Origin: a virus
Strand: one strand, 5' to 3'
DNA: 25,846 nt
Virus record (IMG/VR): IMGVR_UViG_3300044638_008813
Coordinates: 1-25,846 of that record
Shown: positions 1-6,406 of the stretch, piece by piece
Layout: each line of letters starts with the position of its first letter
Position numbering within the stretch: position 1 is the stretch's first letter
Notes under the pieces: model-generated
Told to the model about the DNA's origin: nothing
Seen by the model: only the letters and a program-made list of their open reading frames with translations
The model's database searches: none
Program-made: the position numbers and the translations under genes

Positions 1-461
1 CAATCATTCTTAATAATATTTCTGATGAATCTCAGACGACCTTAGACTCTAGAAAATATTTCATTCAGAATTATGACTTCACTATGTTAGGGTATTTGAT
101 TGACGAAGAAGAATTTCAAGTCAAACCAGCAATTTCAAGGGTTGCCCAAATTATGGAATTGGATACCACAGTATTAAAAAGAAGAAGACCAAAGTTCCCT
201 GAAAACCCTGACGATTTCTTATCTAATTTTTTATTTATTGTTGGAAATAACACTTTAAGTGAAATAATTGATTTTCGTGCCAACATGACTTTACTCGGAA
301 CAACTAATGTTGAAAGTTTTGATGTCTATATAAATGATGACTATTACGGTAGTGATGTGTCTGAAATTCAAATTACAACAAATGATATCTTAAGGATTGA
401 GGTGGTTAAGGATAATAACACTTTGGAATCAACAATCAAGTTTGAATCCCAGTTGGTTTAA
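1..461 (+). CDS. C-terminal part of a phage virion protein (5' end outside window)
   Basis: The reading frame is open from position 3 to the TAA at 459-461, giving at least 152 residues. An ATG at 84 is internal: the 27 codons before it have no stop and read as ordinary protein (a RKYFIQNYDFTMLGYLIDEE stretch spans it), so the gene starts upstream of the window. It lies directly before the tail sheath gene, in the orientation of the structural genes. By position, and by a weak likeness to neck/tail completion proteins of the T4 gp15 kind, it may be a tail sheath stabiliser, but I see no diagnostic motif. The C-terminal 60 residues look like a small beta domain (alternating hydrophobic residues, VYINDDYYG). 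Its stop codon overlaps the end of the convergent minus-strand gene. Function is a guess; that it is a real coding region is nearly certain. Confidence 0.8.
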   Translation, partial: IILNNISDESQTTLDSRKYFIQNYDFTMLGYLIDEEEFQVKPAISRVAQIMELDTTVLKRRRPKFPENPDDFLSNFLFIVGNNTLSEIIDFRANMTLLGTTNVESFDVYINDDYYGSDVSEIQITTNDILRIEVVKDNNTLESTIKFESQLV

Positions 462-619
462 TCCTCACCATAGATATCTTTCTTTTCTTTACACTTCTCC
501 ATTATAAGATTTTCTAAAAACTTATAAATTTTTATCCCACGCTTTTCACAGTACTTTTTTAATATCTCATGTGATTCGGGGGATATTTTGATATTCTTTA
601 TTTCTTTGGTTGTTTTCAT
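458..619 (-). CDS. Small ribbon-helix-helix-like putative DNA-binding protein, 53 aa
   Basis: Reading the minus strand from the ATG at 619-617 to the TAA at 460-458 gives 53 residues beginning MKTTKEIKNIKISPESHEIL and ending KKDIYGED. The pattern is a short basic N-terminal strand (IKNIKIS), an N-capped helix (PESHEILKKYCEKRG), a turn, then a second helix (KIYKFLENLIMEKCKEK). This is the usual architecture of MetJ/Arc/CopG ribbon-helix-helix repressors, which bind DNA as dimers through the strand. It is the only minus-strand gene in the window, convergent with the gene before it and divergent from the sheath gene. I infer that it could regulate the divergent sheath promoter or its own. No clear Bacteroidota promoter is visible upstream. 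RHH membership rests on pattern only; the coding call is strong because the ORF fills the gap between two plus-strand genes and has sensible composition. Confidence 0.72.
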   Translation of the reverse strand: MKTTKEIKNIKISPESHEILKKYCEKRGIKIYKFLENLIMEKCKEKKDIYGED

Positions 620-658
620 GGGCAGAAAAAAGGTAGAATAAATTCATACTACTTACAA

Positions 659-695
659 ATAGATATTCAAAAGTCAAGTTTTTTCACATAGATAT
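659..695. promoter_or_regulatory. Tandem ATAGATAT repeats between the RHH gene and the sheath gene; possible operator
   Basis: ATAGATAT occurs at 659-666 and 688-695, 29 bases apart, in the divergent intergenic region. The second copy lies just upstream of the TATTTAT promoter core. Ribbon-helix-helix proteins commonly bind tandem or inverted short sites, so these are candidate operators for the adjacent small protein. The word also occurs at 470-477 (inside the RHH gene), at 6388-6395 (overlapping another late motif) and at least once inside a coding region, so in this AT-rich DNA it could be chance. Confidence 0.3.
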
Positions 696-698
696 GAA

Positions 699-705
699 TA
701 TTTAT
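699..705 (+). promoter_or_regulatory. Putative late promoter core TATTTAT, sheath gene
   Basis: The core TATTTATC lies 35 bases before the sheath ATG, exactly the spacing seen before the tail tube gene. It belongs to a set of seven such cores upstream of tail and methyltransferase genes. T4 late promoters consist of a single -10 element (TATAAATA) read by the phage sigma gp55, and this motif could be the equivalent. Read on the minus strand the same site is GATAAATA, one mismatch from the T4 consensus, so firing towards the RHH gene cannot be excluded here. Confidence 0.55.
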
Positions 706-740
706 CATTAAAATAAATTTGCTAACAATAATTTTGAACT

Positions 741-3700
741 ATGTTTTTTCAAGCAACACAAGTAAATCAAAAGGTATACGTATCGCCTGGAGTATATACG
801 TCTGAAACTGACTTATCATTTGTTGCTCAAAGTGTAGGTGTTACTACGTTAGGTTTAGTGGGAGAAACAATTAAAGGCCCCGCTTTTGAACCTATCTTTA
901 TCACAAACTACGATGAGTTTCAAGCATATTTTGGGGGGACTGAACCTACAAAATTTATAAACACACAAATCCCAAAATATGAGGCAGCATATATTGCAAA
1001 ATCATATTTACAACAATCTAACCAACTTTTTGTAACAAGAGTATTAGGTCTATCTGGTTATGACGCAGGACCTTCTTGGAGTATTAAGGTTATTGCGAAC
1101 GTTGACCCACTAACAGTTGGATTAAACCCTGCAACTGGAACAACATGGACTGCAAACTTCACTGGATCTTCGACAGGAAATACGGTACAGTTTGTTGGAG
1201 GAGCATTACCACCTCAAGTGCTTGTTAACTTAAACCAACAATATAGATTGTCAGATGGAAGTACATCAACTTTGGCTTTGGATTTTACCGCCAATTTGAA
1301 TGATATAATGGATGACCCATCACTTTCAGCAAATACTGCTGTTGTGTATGGTGCTATTTCTGAAAATGACTTTTATGAGTTAACCTCGGTCTATTCTAAT
1401 GTGATAAACCAATTTGATTGTGACAGTGTTAATTTAGCAACAAACGATTTATCCGCAGATTCTAATGACCCTTGGTATTACGCTAACTTCGATATTACAT
1501 CAGGAAATGCATATTCAGGATATTCATTCTTTTATAATGTTAGTTCATTAACTTCTGGTGCGTCATCCACATTTAGTGGTACTATTACAGGTAAAACATA
1601 CACCTATTCAGGTACCGCTTACTCAGAATACAACAACATGGTTGTTGCAACTTTACGTTCAAGAGGTATTTCTTTATTTACTAATAGTGCTACAAGTGAT
1701 AACCACGGTCCGATTTATGAAGTAAGTGGGTTAACTGATTTACAGTTAGTTTGTACTGAACAATATTCAGGAGTAACACAATCACCGTTTGAATCATTCT
1801 TAATTTCAGGTGTGACTAAAGACGGAGACAATTTTTCTTTTGAAACTTCAATGTCGGCATCTTCTTCAAAATACATCACAAAAGTATTAGGAGTTGATAA
1901 CTTCGGTAAATCAAGAAATGAAGTTCCTGTTTATGTTGAAGAGATTTATCCTGCAACTTTGACTTACGCTTACAATCAAGGATATATTCGTGGATTAAAT
2001 TGTAATTTGATTGCACTACCTGAGGCAAGAACTGAAGATCCAACATCAATCGCTTATAACGTAACACAATATAAGGCACCAAGTACACCATTCTTAGTTT
2101 CTGAATTAAGAGGTAATAAAGTGTATAACTTATTTAAGTTCGTTTCAATTTCTGATGGTAACTCAGCAAACACTGAAGTAAAAGTTTCAATAACTAACTT
2201 ATCATTTAACAACATGACATTTGATGTGTTGGTTAGAAATTTCTTTGACACCGACGCAAACCCTGTAGTTATTGAGAAATTTACAAACTGTAACATGGAC
2301 CCATTATCCAACAACTTTGTTGCTAAGAAAATAGGTTCTACTGATGGTGAGTACGCATTGATTTCACGATACATAATGATTGAAATGGCGGATGAAGCAC
2401 CTGTAGATGCAATTCCTTGTGGTTTCTACGGATATACTCAAAGAGAATACGAATCTGTAACAAACCCTTCACCAGTTCCAATTTTCAAAACAAAATATTA
2501 TTTCCCTGGTGAGGTTATTTACAATCCTCCTTTCGGAGCACCAACTGACGTTGTTGAATCTTCAGGTGATATTGTAAGAAGAAGTTATTTAGGTTTCTCA
2601 AGTCAATTTGGTGTTGATGATTCATTCTTACAATATAAAGGAACACAGAACCCATTGAATTGGATTCAGTCTCCACTACCTGTTGATGGTTCTGCTTGGA
2701 ACTATTTAAGTAAAGGTTTCCACATGGACTCAGGTGCAACTGTTGTTACGATTTCTAACTCATTTATGACAAGTGGTCAAACTGCATTCGAGTGTGGTGT
2801 TGCTGACTTTACAAGAGACCCTGAAACTCAAGAAAACCCATACTACTTTATCTTCTCAAGAAAATATACAGTGTGTTTTGCAGGTGGATTTGATGGATGG
2901 GACATCTATAGAGAGTTCAGAACTAACCAAGATAGATTCGTGTTAGGAGCGACAGGATACTTGGCAGGAGCAGCTCCTTCAACAAGATATCCAAATGCAA
3001 CTGGTGATGGTCTATTCAAGAGAATTGTAGTTCAAAACAATACTCAAGATTTTGCAAACACTGACTACTACGCTTACTTACTCGGTATCTTGACATTTGC
3101 AAATCCTGAATCAACTAATATCAACGTATTTGCAACATCAAGTATCGATTATGTAAACAACTCTAACCTTGTAGAAGAGACTATCGACATGGTACAATTC
3201 TCAAGAGCGGATTCAGTTTACATTGCAACTACTCCTGATTATCAAATGTATACTCCTGATGCAACTAATCCTTTAGATATCATTTACTCTCAAGAAGCGG
3301 TTGATAATTTGGATAACACAGGTATTGATTCTAACTACACAGCAACTTATTATCCTTGGATTCTTACAAGAGATACTGTTAATAATACACAAATCTACTT
3401 ACCTGCAACAGGTGAAGTTTGTAGAAACTTAGCATTGACAGATAATATTGCATTCCCTTGGTTCGCTTCAGCGGGTTACACAAGAGGTCTTGTAAATTCA
3501 ATCAAGGCGAGAGTTAAGTTGACTCAAGAAGATAGAGATACTCTTTATCAAGGTAGAATCAACCCTATCGCAACTTTCTCTGATGTGGGAACAGTAATTT
3601 GGGGTAACAAAACTTTACAAGTTGCTGACACCGCACTTAACAGATTGAACGTAAGAAGATTATTACTTCAGGCAAGAAAGTTAATTTCAGCGGTAGCAGT

Positions 3701-3950
3701 AAGATTGTTGTTCGAACAAAACGACCAAATCGTTAGACAACAATTCTTGGATAGTGTTAACCCTATCTTAGATTCAATTAGAAGAGATAGAGGTCTTTAT
3801 GACTTCAGAGTAACAGTTTCTTCTACACCTGAAGACTTAGATAGAAATACATTAACAGGTAAGATATACTTAAAACCAACGAAGGCATTAGAATTCATCG
3901 ATATCGAATTCTTCATCACTCCAACAGGAGCTTCGTTCGAAAATATCTAA
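741..3950 (+). CDS. 18: Tail sheath protein (T4 gp18-like), enlarged, 1,069 aa
   Basis: This is the contractile sheath subunit that surrounds the tail tube and drives injection by contraction. The N-terminus carries the typical sheath opening (VSPGVYTSETDLS, residues 13-25, then VGLVGETIKGPAFEP-like text and a YFGG turn). The C-terminal ~350 residues hold the conserved core: a GATGYLAGAAPSTRYPNATG-like loop near residue 735, an IAFPWFASAGYTRG motif near 910, a run of NVRRLLLQARKLI helix near 975, and a final beta strand ending in SFENI. T4 gp18 has 659 residues; the extra length lies mainly between about residues 110 and 650, in Ser/Thr/Gly/Tyr-rich beta-like sequence, probably surface domains on the sheath exterior. 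The gene has its own late-type promoter and is followed by a strong hairpin, consistent with very high separate expression. The start at 741 gives the expected N-terminus. Confidence 0.93.
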   Translation: MFFQATQVNQKVYVSPGVYTSETDLSFVAQSVGVTTLGLVGETIKGPAFEPIFITNYDEFQAYFGGTEPTKFINTQIPKYEAAYIAKSYLQQSNQLFVTRVLGLSGYDAGPSWSIKVIANVDPLTVGLNPATGTTWTANFTGSSTGNTVQFVGGALPPQVLVNLNQQYRLSDGSTSTLALDFTANLNDIMDDPSLSANTAVVYGAISENDFYELTSVYSNVINQFDCDSVNLATNDLSADSNDPWYYANFDITSGNAYSGYSFFYNVSSLTSGASSTFSGTITGKTYTYSGTAYSEYNNMVVATLRSRGISLFTNSATSDNHGPIYEVSGLTDLQLVCTEQYSGVTQSPFESFLISGVTKDGDNFSFETSMSASSSKYITKVLGVDNFGKSRNEVPVYVEEIYPATLTYAYNQGYIRGLNCNLIALPEARTEDPTSIAYNVTQYKAPSTPFLVSELRGNKVYNLFKFVSISDGNSANTEVKVSITNLSFNNMTFDVLVRNFFDTDANPVVIEKFTNCNMDPLSNNFVAKKIGSTDGEYALISRYIMIEMADEAPVDAIPCGFYGYTQREYESVTNPSPVPIFKTKYYFPGEVIYNPPFGAPTDVVESSGDIVRRSYLGFSSQFGVDDSFLQYKGTQNPLNWIQSPLPVDGSAWNYLSKGFHMDSGATVVTISNSFMTSGQTAFECGVADFTRDPETQENPYYFIFSRKYTVCFAGGFDGWDIYREFRTNQDRFVLGATGYLAGAAPSTRYPNATGDGLFKRIVVQNNTQDFANTDYYAYLLGILTFANPESTNINVFATSSIDYVNNSNLVEETIDMVQFSRADSVYIATTPDYQMYTPDATNPLDIIYSQEAVDNLDNTGIDSNYTATYYPWILTRDTVNNTQIYLPATGEVCRNLALTDNIAFPWFASAGYTRGLVNSIKARVKLTQEDRDTLYQGRINPIATFSDVGTVIWGNKTLQVADTALNRLNVRRLLLQARKLISAVAVRLLFEQNDQIVRQQFLDSVNPILDSIRRDRGLYDFRVTVSSTPEDLDRNTLTGKIYLKPTKALEFIDIEFFITPTGASFENI

Positions 3951-3961
3951 TAACAAATTAC

Positions 3962-3983
3962 GGGGGGATTATATCCCCCCTTT
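3962..3983 (+). terminator. Hairpin GGGGGGAT-TAT-ATCCCCCC after the sheath gene
   Basis: A perfect 8-bp stem (3962-3969 with 3973-3980) and a 3-base loop are followed by only three T residues. It sits 11 bases after the sheath stop and ends 9 bases before the next ATG. Such a GC-rich stem stands out in this AT-rich DNA. It is probably a partial terminator or an mRNA 3'-end stabiliser, lowering expression of the downstream gene relative to the sheath gene. Confidence 0.7.
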
Positions 3984-3989
3984 AGCCAA

Positions 3990-4820
3990 ATGAGAAAAGA
4001 GTTTACAGAAGGATTCAAAAGTGAAGGAGCACCAGACCTCAAATATTATGCGTTCGATTGGGACGATAATATTGTTCACATGCCAACAAAAATTTTGGTC
4101 AAAGATGAGGAAGGTAATGAAGTTGGAATGTCAACTGATGATTTTGCAGAGTTTAGACATCTAATAGGGAAAGAACCATTCACATATAAAGGTAATAAAA
4201 TTGTGGGATATTCAGACTCTCCATTTAGAAACTTTAGAACTGACGGGGACAAAGATTTTTTGGTGGATTCATTAAGAGCGAGAAAAGGACCGGCATTCGA
4301 TGATTTCAGAGAAGCGATAAATAATGGTTCAATATTTGCAATAATAACTGCGAGAGGTCATAATCCAAACACTATAAAAGAAGCAATTTATAACTATATT
4401 ATAGAAGGTTTCAACGGAATCGATAAGGATGAGTTAATTAAAAATCTTAAAAAATATAGGTCTTTTGTCGGAGAAGATGAAATGACGGATGAAGAACTTA
4501 TCAAATCTTATTTAGAACTTAATAAGTATCATCCGGTATCTTTTGGAGACGACAAAGGTGCGGTTAATCCTGAAGAAGCCAAAGTCGAAGCGATGGAAGA
4601 TTTTGTTAGTTATATTAAAGGAATGGCAGCAGTACTTAATAAAAAAGCATTCTTAAAAAAGGATATTGCTAATAAATTTAATCCAGAAAAATTATCAATA
4701 GGATTTAGTGACGATGATCCAAAAAATATAGAAGTAATGCAAAAGCATTTCAAAAATAAACCAGATAATATTGTTAAAACTTATTCTACTGCTGGAGGCT
4801 ATAAGAAAGAAGTAAATTAA
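3990..4820 (+). CDS. HAD-superfamily phosphatase-like protein, 276 aa
   Basis: Haloacid dehalogenase-fold hydrolases use an aspartate nucleophile to remove phosphate from small molecules, proteins or nucleic acid ends. Motif I is FDWDDNIV with Asp23 and Asp25; motif II is AIITARGH with Thr120; motif IV is IGFSDDDPKN with acidic residues 241-243; Lys231 or a lysine in the HFKNKPDN segment could supply motif III. The long segment between motifs I and II (about 95 residues) and the acidic helical insert after motif II (about 135-215) would form cap modules. The gene sits between sheath and tube genes, with no late motif of its own, so it is probably expressed by read-through of the hairpin before it. 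The substrate is unknown. T4 has an HAD phosphatase in Pnk (PseT), but no kinase domain is present here. Fold assignment is good; role is open. Confidence 0.8.
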   Translation: MRKEFTEGFKSEGAPDLKYYAFDWDDNIVHMPTKILVKDEEGNEVGMSTDDFAEFRHLIGKEPFTYKGNKIVGYSDSPFRNFRTDGDKDFLVDSLRARKGPAFDDFREAINNGSIFAIITARGHNPNTIKEAIYNYIIEGFNGIDKDELIKNLKKYRSFVGEDEMTDEELIKSYLELNKYHPVSFGDDKGAVNPEEAKVEAMEDFVSYIKGMAAVLNKKAFLKKDIANKFNPEKLSIGFSDDDPKNIEVMQKHFKNKPDNIVKTYSTAGGYKKEVN

Positions 4821-4870
4821 GAATACGGATCTCAAAAAAAAAGTAAATAGAAAAATTTTTGAGTACGGAT
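4821..4870 (+). repeat. Direct repeat GARTACGGAT, two copies 40 bases apart, with A/T stem
   Basis: GAATACGGAT (4821-4830) and GAGTACGGAT (4861-4870) lie between the HAD and tail tube genes, the second abutting the late promoter core. Between them CTCAAAAA and TTTTTGAG could pair, with a 17-base loop, as a weak terminator-like hairpin. The meaning is unknown: candidates are a regulatory site or the remnant of a duplication. Confidence 0.4.
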
Positions 4871-4871
4871 A

Positions 4872-4878
4872 TATTTAT
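4872..4878 (+). promoter_or_regulatory. Putative late promoter core TATTTAT, tail tube gene
   Basis: The core TATTTATC is followed by an A-rich, SD-free leader and lies 35 bases before the tube ATG, the same spacing as at the sheath gene. It fits the set of late cores described for the other tail genes. Confidence 0.55.
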
Positions 4879-4913
4879 CTATAAAATAACAAAAACAAAA
4901 AAATTAAAAACAC

Positions 4914-5402
4914 ATGGCTGATTTATTAATGAAAATGCCGATTCCTTACGAACCAAAACGACAGAATCGTTTTATCTTAAGGTTTCCATCATCACTTGGT
5001 ATAAATGAGTGGTTTGTTGAATCTGCAGCAAGACCATCAATTAAAATAGGATCTACAGAAATCCAATTCCTAAATACATCAACATTCGTTGCGGGACGAT
5101 TCAATTGGGATCCGATTAGTGTGAAATTTAGAGACCCAATTGGTCCATCAGCGGCACAGGCTCTTATGGAGTGGGTTCGTTTACACGCTGAATCTGTAAC
5201 AGGTCGTATGGGATATGCCGCGGGTTATAAGAAAGATATTGACCTTGAAATGCTTGACCCAACCGGTGTTGTTGTAGAAAAGTGGATTCTTTATGGAACA
5301 TTCTTAACAGATGTTAACTTTGGTTCATTAGGATATAGCACAGACGGATTAGCAGAAATTACTGCTAGTTTGAGAATGGACAGATGTGTGTTAGTCTACT
5401 AA
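4914..5402 (+). CDS. 19: Tail tube protein (T4 gp19-like), 162 aa
   Basis: This subunit forms the inner tube of the contractile tail, through which DNA passes. Its length is almost that of T4 gp19 (163 residues). Family features include an N-terminal PYEPKRQNRFILRFP strand (residues 11-25), an AARPSI motif (39-44), the NWDPISVKFRDPIGPSA segment (64-80), an ALMEWVRLHAE helix and a C-terminal strand with EITASLRMDRCVL. The gene has its own late-type promoter, an A-rich leader without SD, and a strong terminator-like hairpin downstream. In T4, gene 19 is followed by the portal gene 20; here it is followed by tail assembly and tape-measure genes, so the portal must lie elsewhere. Confidence 0.94.
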   Translation: MADLLMKMPIPYEPKRQNRFILRFPSSLGINEWFVESAARPSIKIGSTEIQFLNTSTFVAGRFNWDPISVKFRDPIGPSAAQALMEWVRLHAESVTGRMGYAAGYKKDIDLEMLDPTGVVVEKWILYGTFLTDVNFGSLGYSTDGLAEITASLRMDRCVLVY

Positions 5403-5415
5403 TTTATCAAGATAC

Positions 5416-5422
5416 TATTTAT
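5416..5422 (+). promoter_or_regulatory. Putative late promoter core TATTTAT, upstream of tail assembly gene
   Basis: The core TATTTATT lies 61 bases before the next ATG, the longest distance in the set, because a 14-bp hairpin lies between core and start codon. A transcript started here would carry that hairpin at its extreme 5' end. Confidence 0.45.
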
Positions 5423-5442
5423 TAAAAATAAAACACTTTTAT

Positions 5443-5482
5443 ATTTAACCGTAAAGCAATAAACTTTACGGTTAAATTTTTA
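5443..5482 (+). terminator. Perfect 14-bp hairpin with T-run, ending at the next start codon
   Basis: ATTTAACCGTAAAG (5443-5456) pairs fully with CTTTACGGTTAAAT (5464-5477) around a 7-base loop, followed by a T-run (5477-5481). The ATG of the next gene is at 5484, three bases after the T-run. By form it is a Rho-independent terminator for the tail tube unit. By position it could also act as an attenuator or as a structured 5' leader for the following gene. Confidence 0.8.
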
Positions 5483-5483
5483 T

Positions 5484-6227
5484 ATGGATAATCAATCAAG
5501 AGATTACGGTCAAAACAACTTTTCGTTACCTCACGATGTTGTACCTTTACCTTCACAAGGTGTATTCTACAAGAATAAGAAAAAATCAATTAAAGTCGGA
5601 TATCTCACAGCAAACGACGAAAACATTTTGATGGGTGGTGGGAATGACATGACTCAAACTTTATTGAGGTCAAAAATATATGAACCAGATGTACGTATCG
5701 AAGATTTGTTAGAAGGGGATATTGAATCTATTCTAATTTTTCTTAGAAACACTGCGTTCGGTCCTGAGATGGAATTGAATTTGGTGGACCCAATTACCAA
5801 AAAACCATTTAAGGGAACGGTTAGGTTAGACGAATTAAATGTAAATAAGGGTCAACTCCCTTCTGAAGATGGAACATTTATAACTATGTTACCAAAATCA
5901 CAAACAACTGTGAAATTGAAACCAATGACTTATGGTGAAATCATGGAGGTTCAAAAAATGGTGGAGTCTTATCCACAAGGAAGAACCGCACCGAAGGTTA
6001 CTTGGAGATTGAATAAACAAATTATTGAAATAAATGGAGTAGAAGATAGGTCAGAAATTTCTAAATTTATCGACCAAATGCCCATAGCGGATTCAAAATA
6101 CATTAGAAAGTTCATGGATGATAATGAACCTAGATTAGACTTAACGAGAACAGTAATAGCCCCATCAGGAGAGAAACTAACAGTCAATGTTGGATTTGGG
6201 GTGGACTTTTTTCGCCCTTTCTTCTGA
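5484..6227 (+). CDS. Tail assembly / baseplate hub protein (T4_baseplate, gp26-like), 247 aa
   Basis: It resembles the T4 base plate family that includes gp26 and functionally overlaps with tail assembly chaperones encoded just before tape-measure genes. Recognisable parts are a VVPLPSQGVFY opening (residues 19-29), a VGYLTANDENILMGG segment (38-52), the helical RIEDLLEGDIESILIFLRN segment (71-89), and a TVKLKPMTYGEIMEVQKMVE segment in the second half. The usual cysteine pair of some relatives is absent. The last 40 bases overlap a second open frame in the +1 register that runs to 6366, directly before the tape-measure gene. This is the classic place for a frameshifted chaperone pair. A late core lies upstream but a hairpin intervenes, so expression may be restrained. 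Exact role, chaperone or hub component, is uncertain. Confidence 0.72.
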   Translation: MDNQSRDYGQNNFSLPHDVVPLPSQGVFYKNKKKSIKVGYLTANDENILMGGGNDMTQTLLRSKIYEPDVRIEDLLEGDIESILIFLRNTAFGPEMELNLVDPITKKPFKGTVRLDELNVNKGQLPSEDGTFITMLPKSQTTVKLKPMTYGEIMEVQKMVESYPQGRTAPKVTWRLNKQIIEINGVEDRSEISKFIDQMPIADSKYIRKFMDDNEPRLDLTRTVIAPSGEKLTVNVGFGVDFFRPFF

Positions 6228-6366
6228 TTATAGAAAGGGACAAATAGATGAATTTTACTATCTGAAAACACTTTTAGGCATTTCATATTCTGATTTTTTA
6301 ATAATGCCATTGTTTGTTAGAAAGTATCTTTTGGATAAATGGGTTGAATTAAATAGAAAGGACTGA
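6187..6366 (+). CDS. Overlapping +1-frame ORF: candidate frameshift extension of the tail assembly gene, or a separate 59-aa protein
   Basis: Frame 1 is open from 6181 to the TGA at 6364-6366. From the ATG at 6187 it encodes 59 residues, including DEFYYLKTLLGISYSDFLIM and then PLFVRKYLLDKWVELNRKD. This is compact helical sequence of the sort found in the downstream half of tail assembly chaperones. Its first 41 bases overlap the end of the previous gene. A possible +1 shift site is TTT-C at 6210-6213: Phe-tRNA on TTT could move to TTC, which the same tRNA reads, while CGC waits in the zero frame. Alternatively the ATG at 6187 is used by itself through translational coupling. The terminator hairpin starts within its last codons, which marks 6366 as a real gene end. 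Only about 80 bases lie between its non-overlapping start and the next gene unit otherwise unexplained, supporting coding. Confidence 0.62.
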   Translation: MLDLGWTFFALSSDYRKGQIDEFYYLKTLLGISYSDFLIMPLFVRKYLLDKWVELNRKD

Positions 6367-6385
6367 TTTTTCAGTCCTTTTATAT
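6357..6385 (+). terminator. Rho-independent terminator after the tail assembly ORFs
   Basis: AAAGGACTGA (6357-6366) pairs perfectly with TCAGTCCTTT (6371-6380) around a TTTT loop and is followed by T/A-rich sequence. The TGA of the small ORF lies inside the left arm. The late promoter core for the tape-measure gene begins three bases after the stem, so units are packed back to back. Confidence 0.82.
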
Positions 6386-6389
6386 TTAT
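6383..6389 (+). promoter_or_regulatory. Putative late promoter core TATTTAT, tape-measure gene
   Basis: TATTTATA starts right after a terminator and 17 bases before the ATG. Because the terminator isolates this unit, a promoter is needed in these few bases, which makes this one of the strongest sites in the set. An ATAGATAT word overlaps its 3' end. Confidence 0.62.
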
Positions 6390-6406
6390 AGATATAACAC
6401 AATATT

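Noticed and set aside
84-86. ATG at 84 as the true start of the first gene
   Set aside because: The same frame is open back to the window edge with convincing protein sequence, so the gene begins outside the window.
1876-2739. Three minus-strand ORFs (71-106 residues) inside the sheath gene
   Set aside because: All lie wholly within a well-supported gene and show no recognisable protein features.
5969-6310. 113-residue minus-strand ORF across the end of the gp26-like gene
   Set aside because: It is antisense to two plus-strand frames with better protein character and has no promoter or context; a shadow frame.
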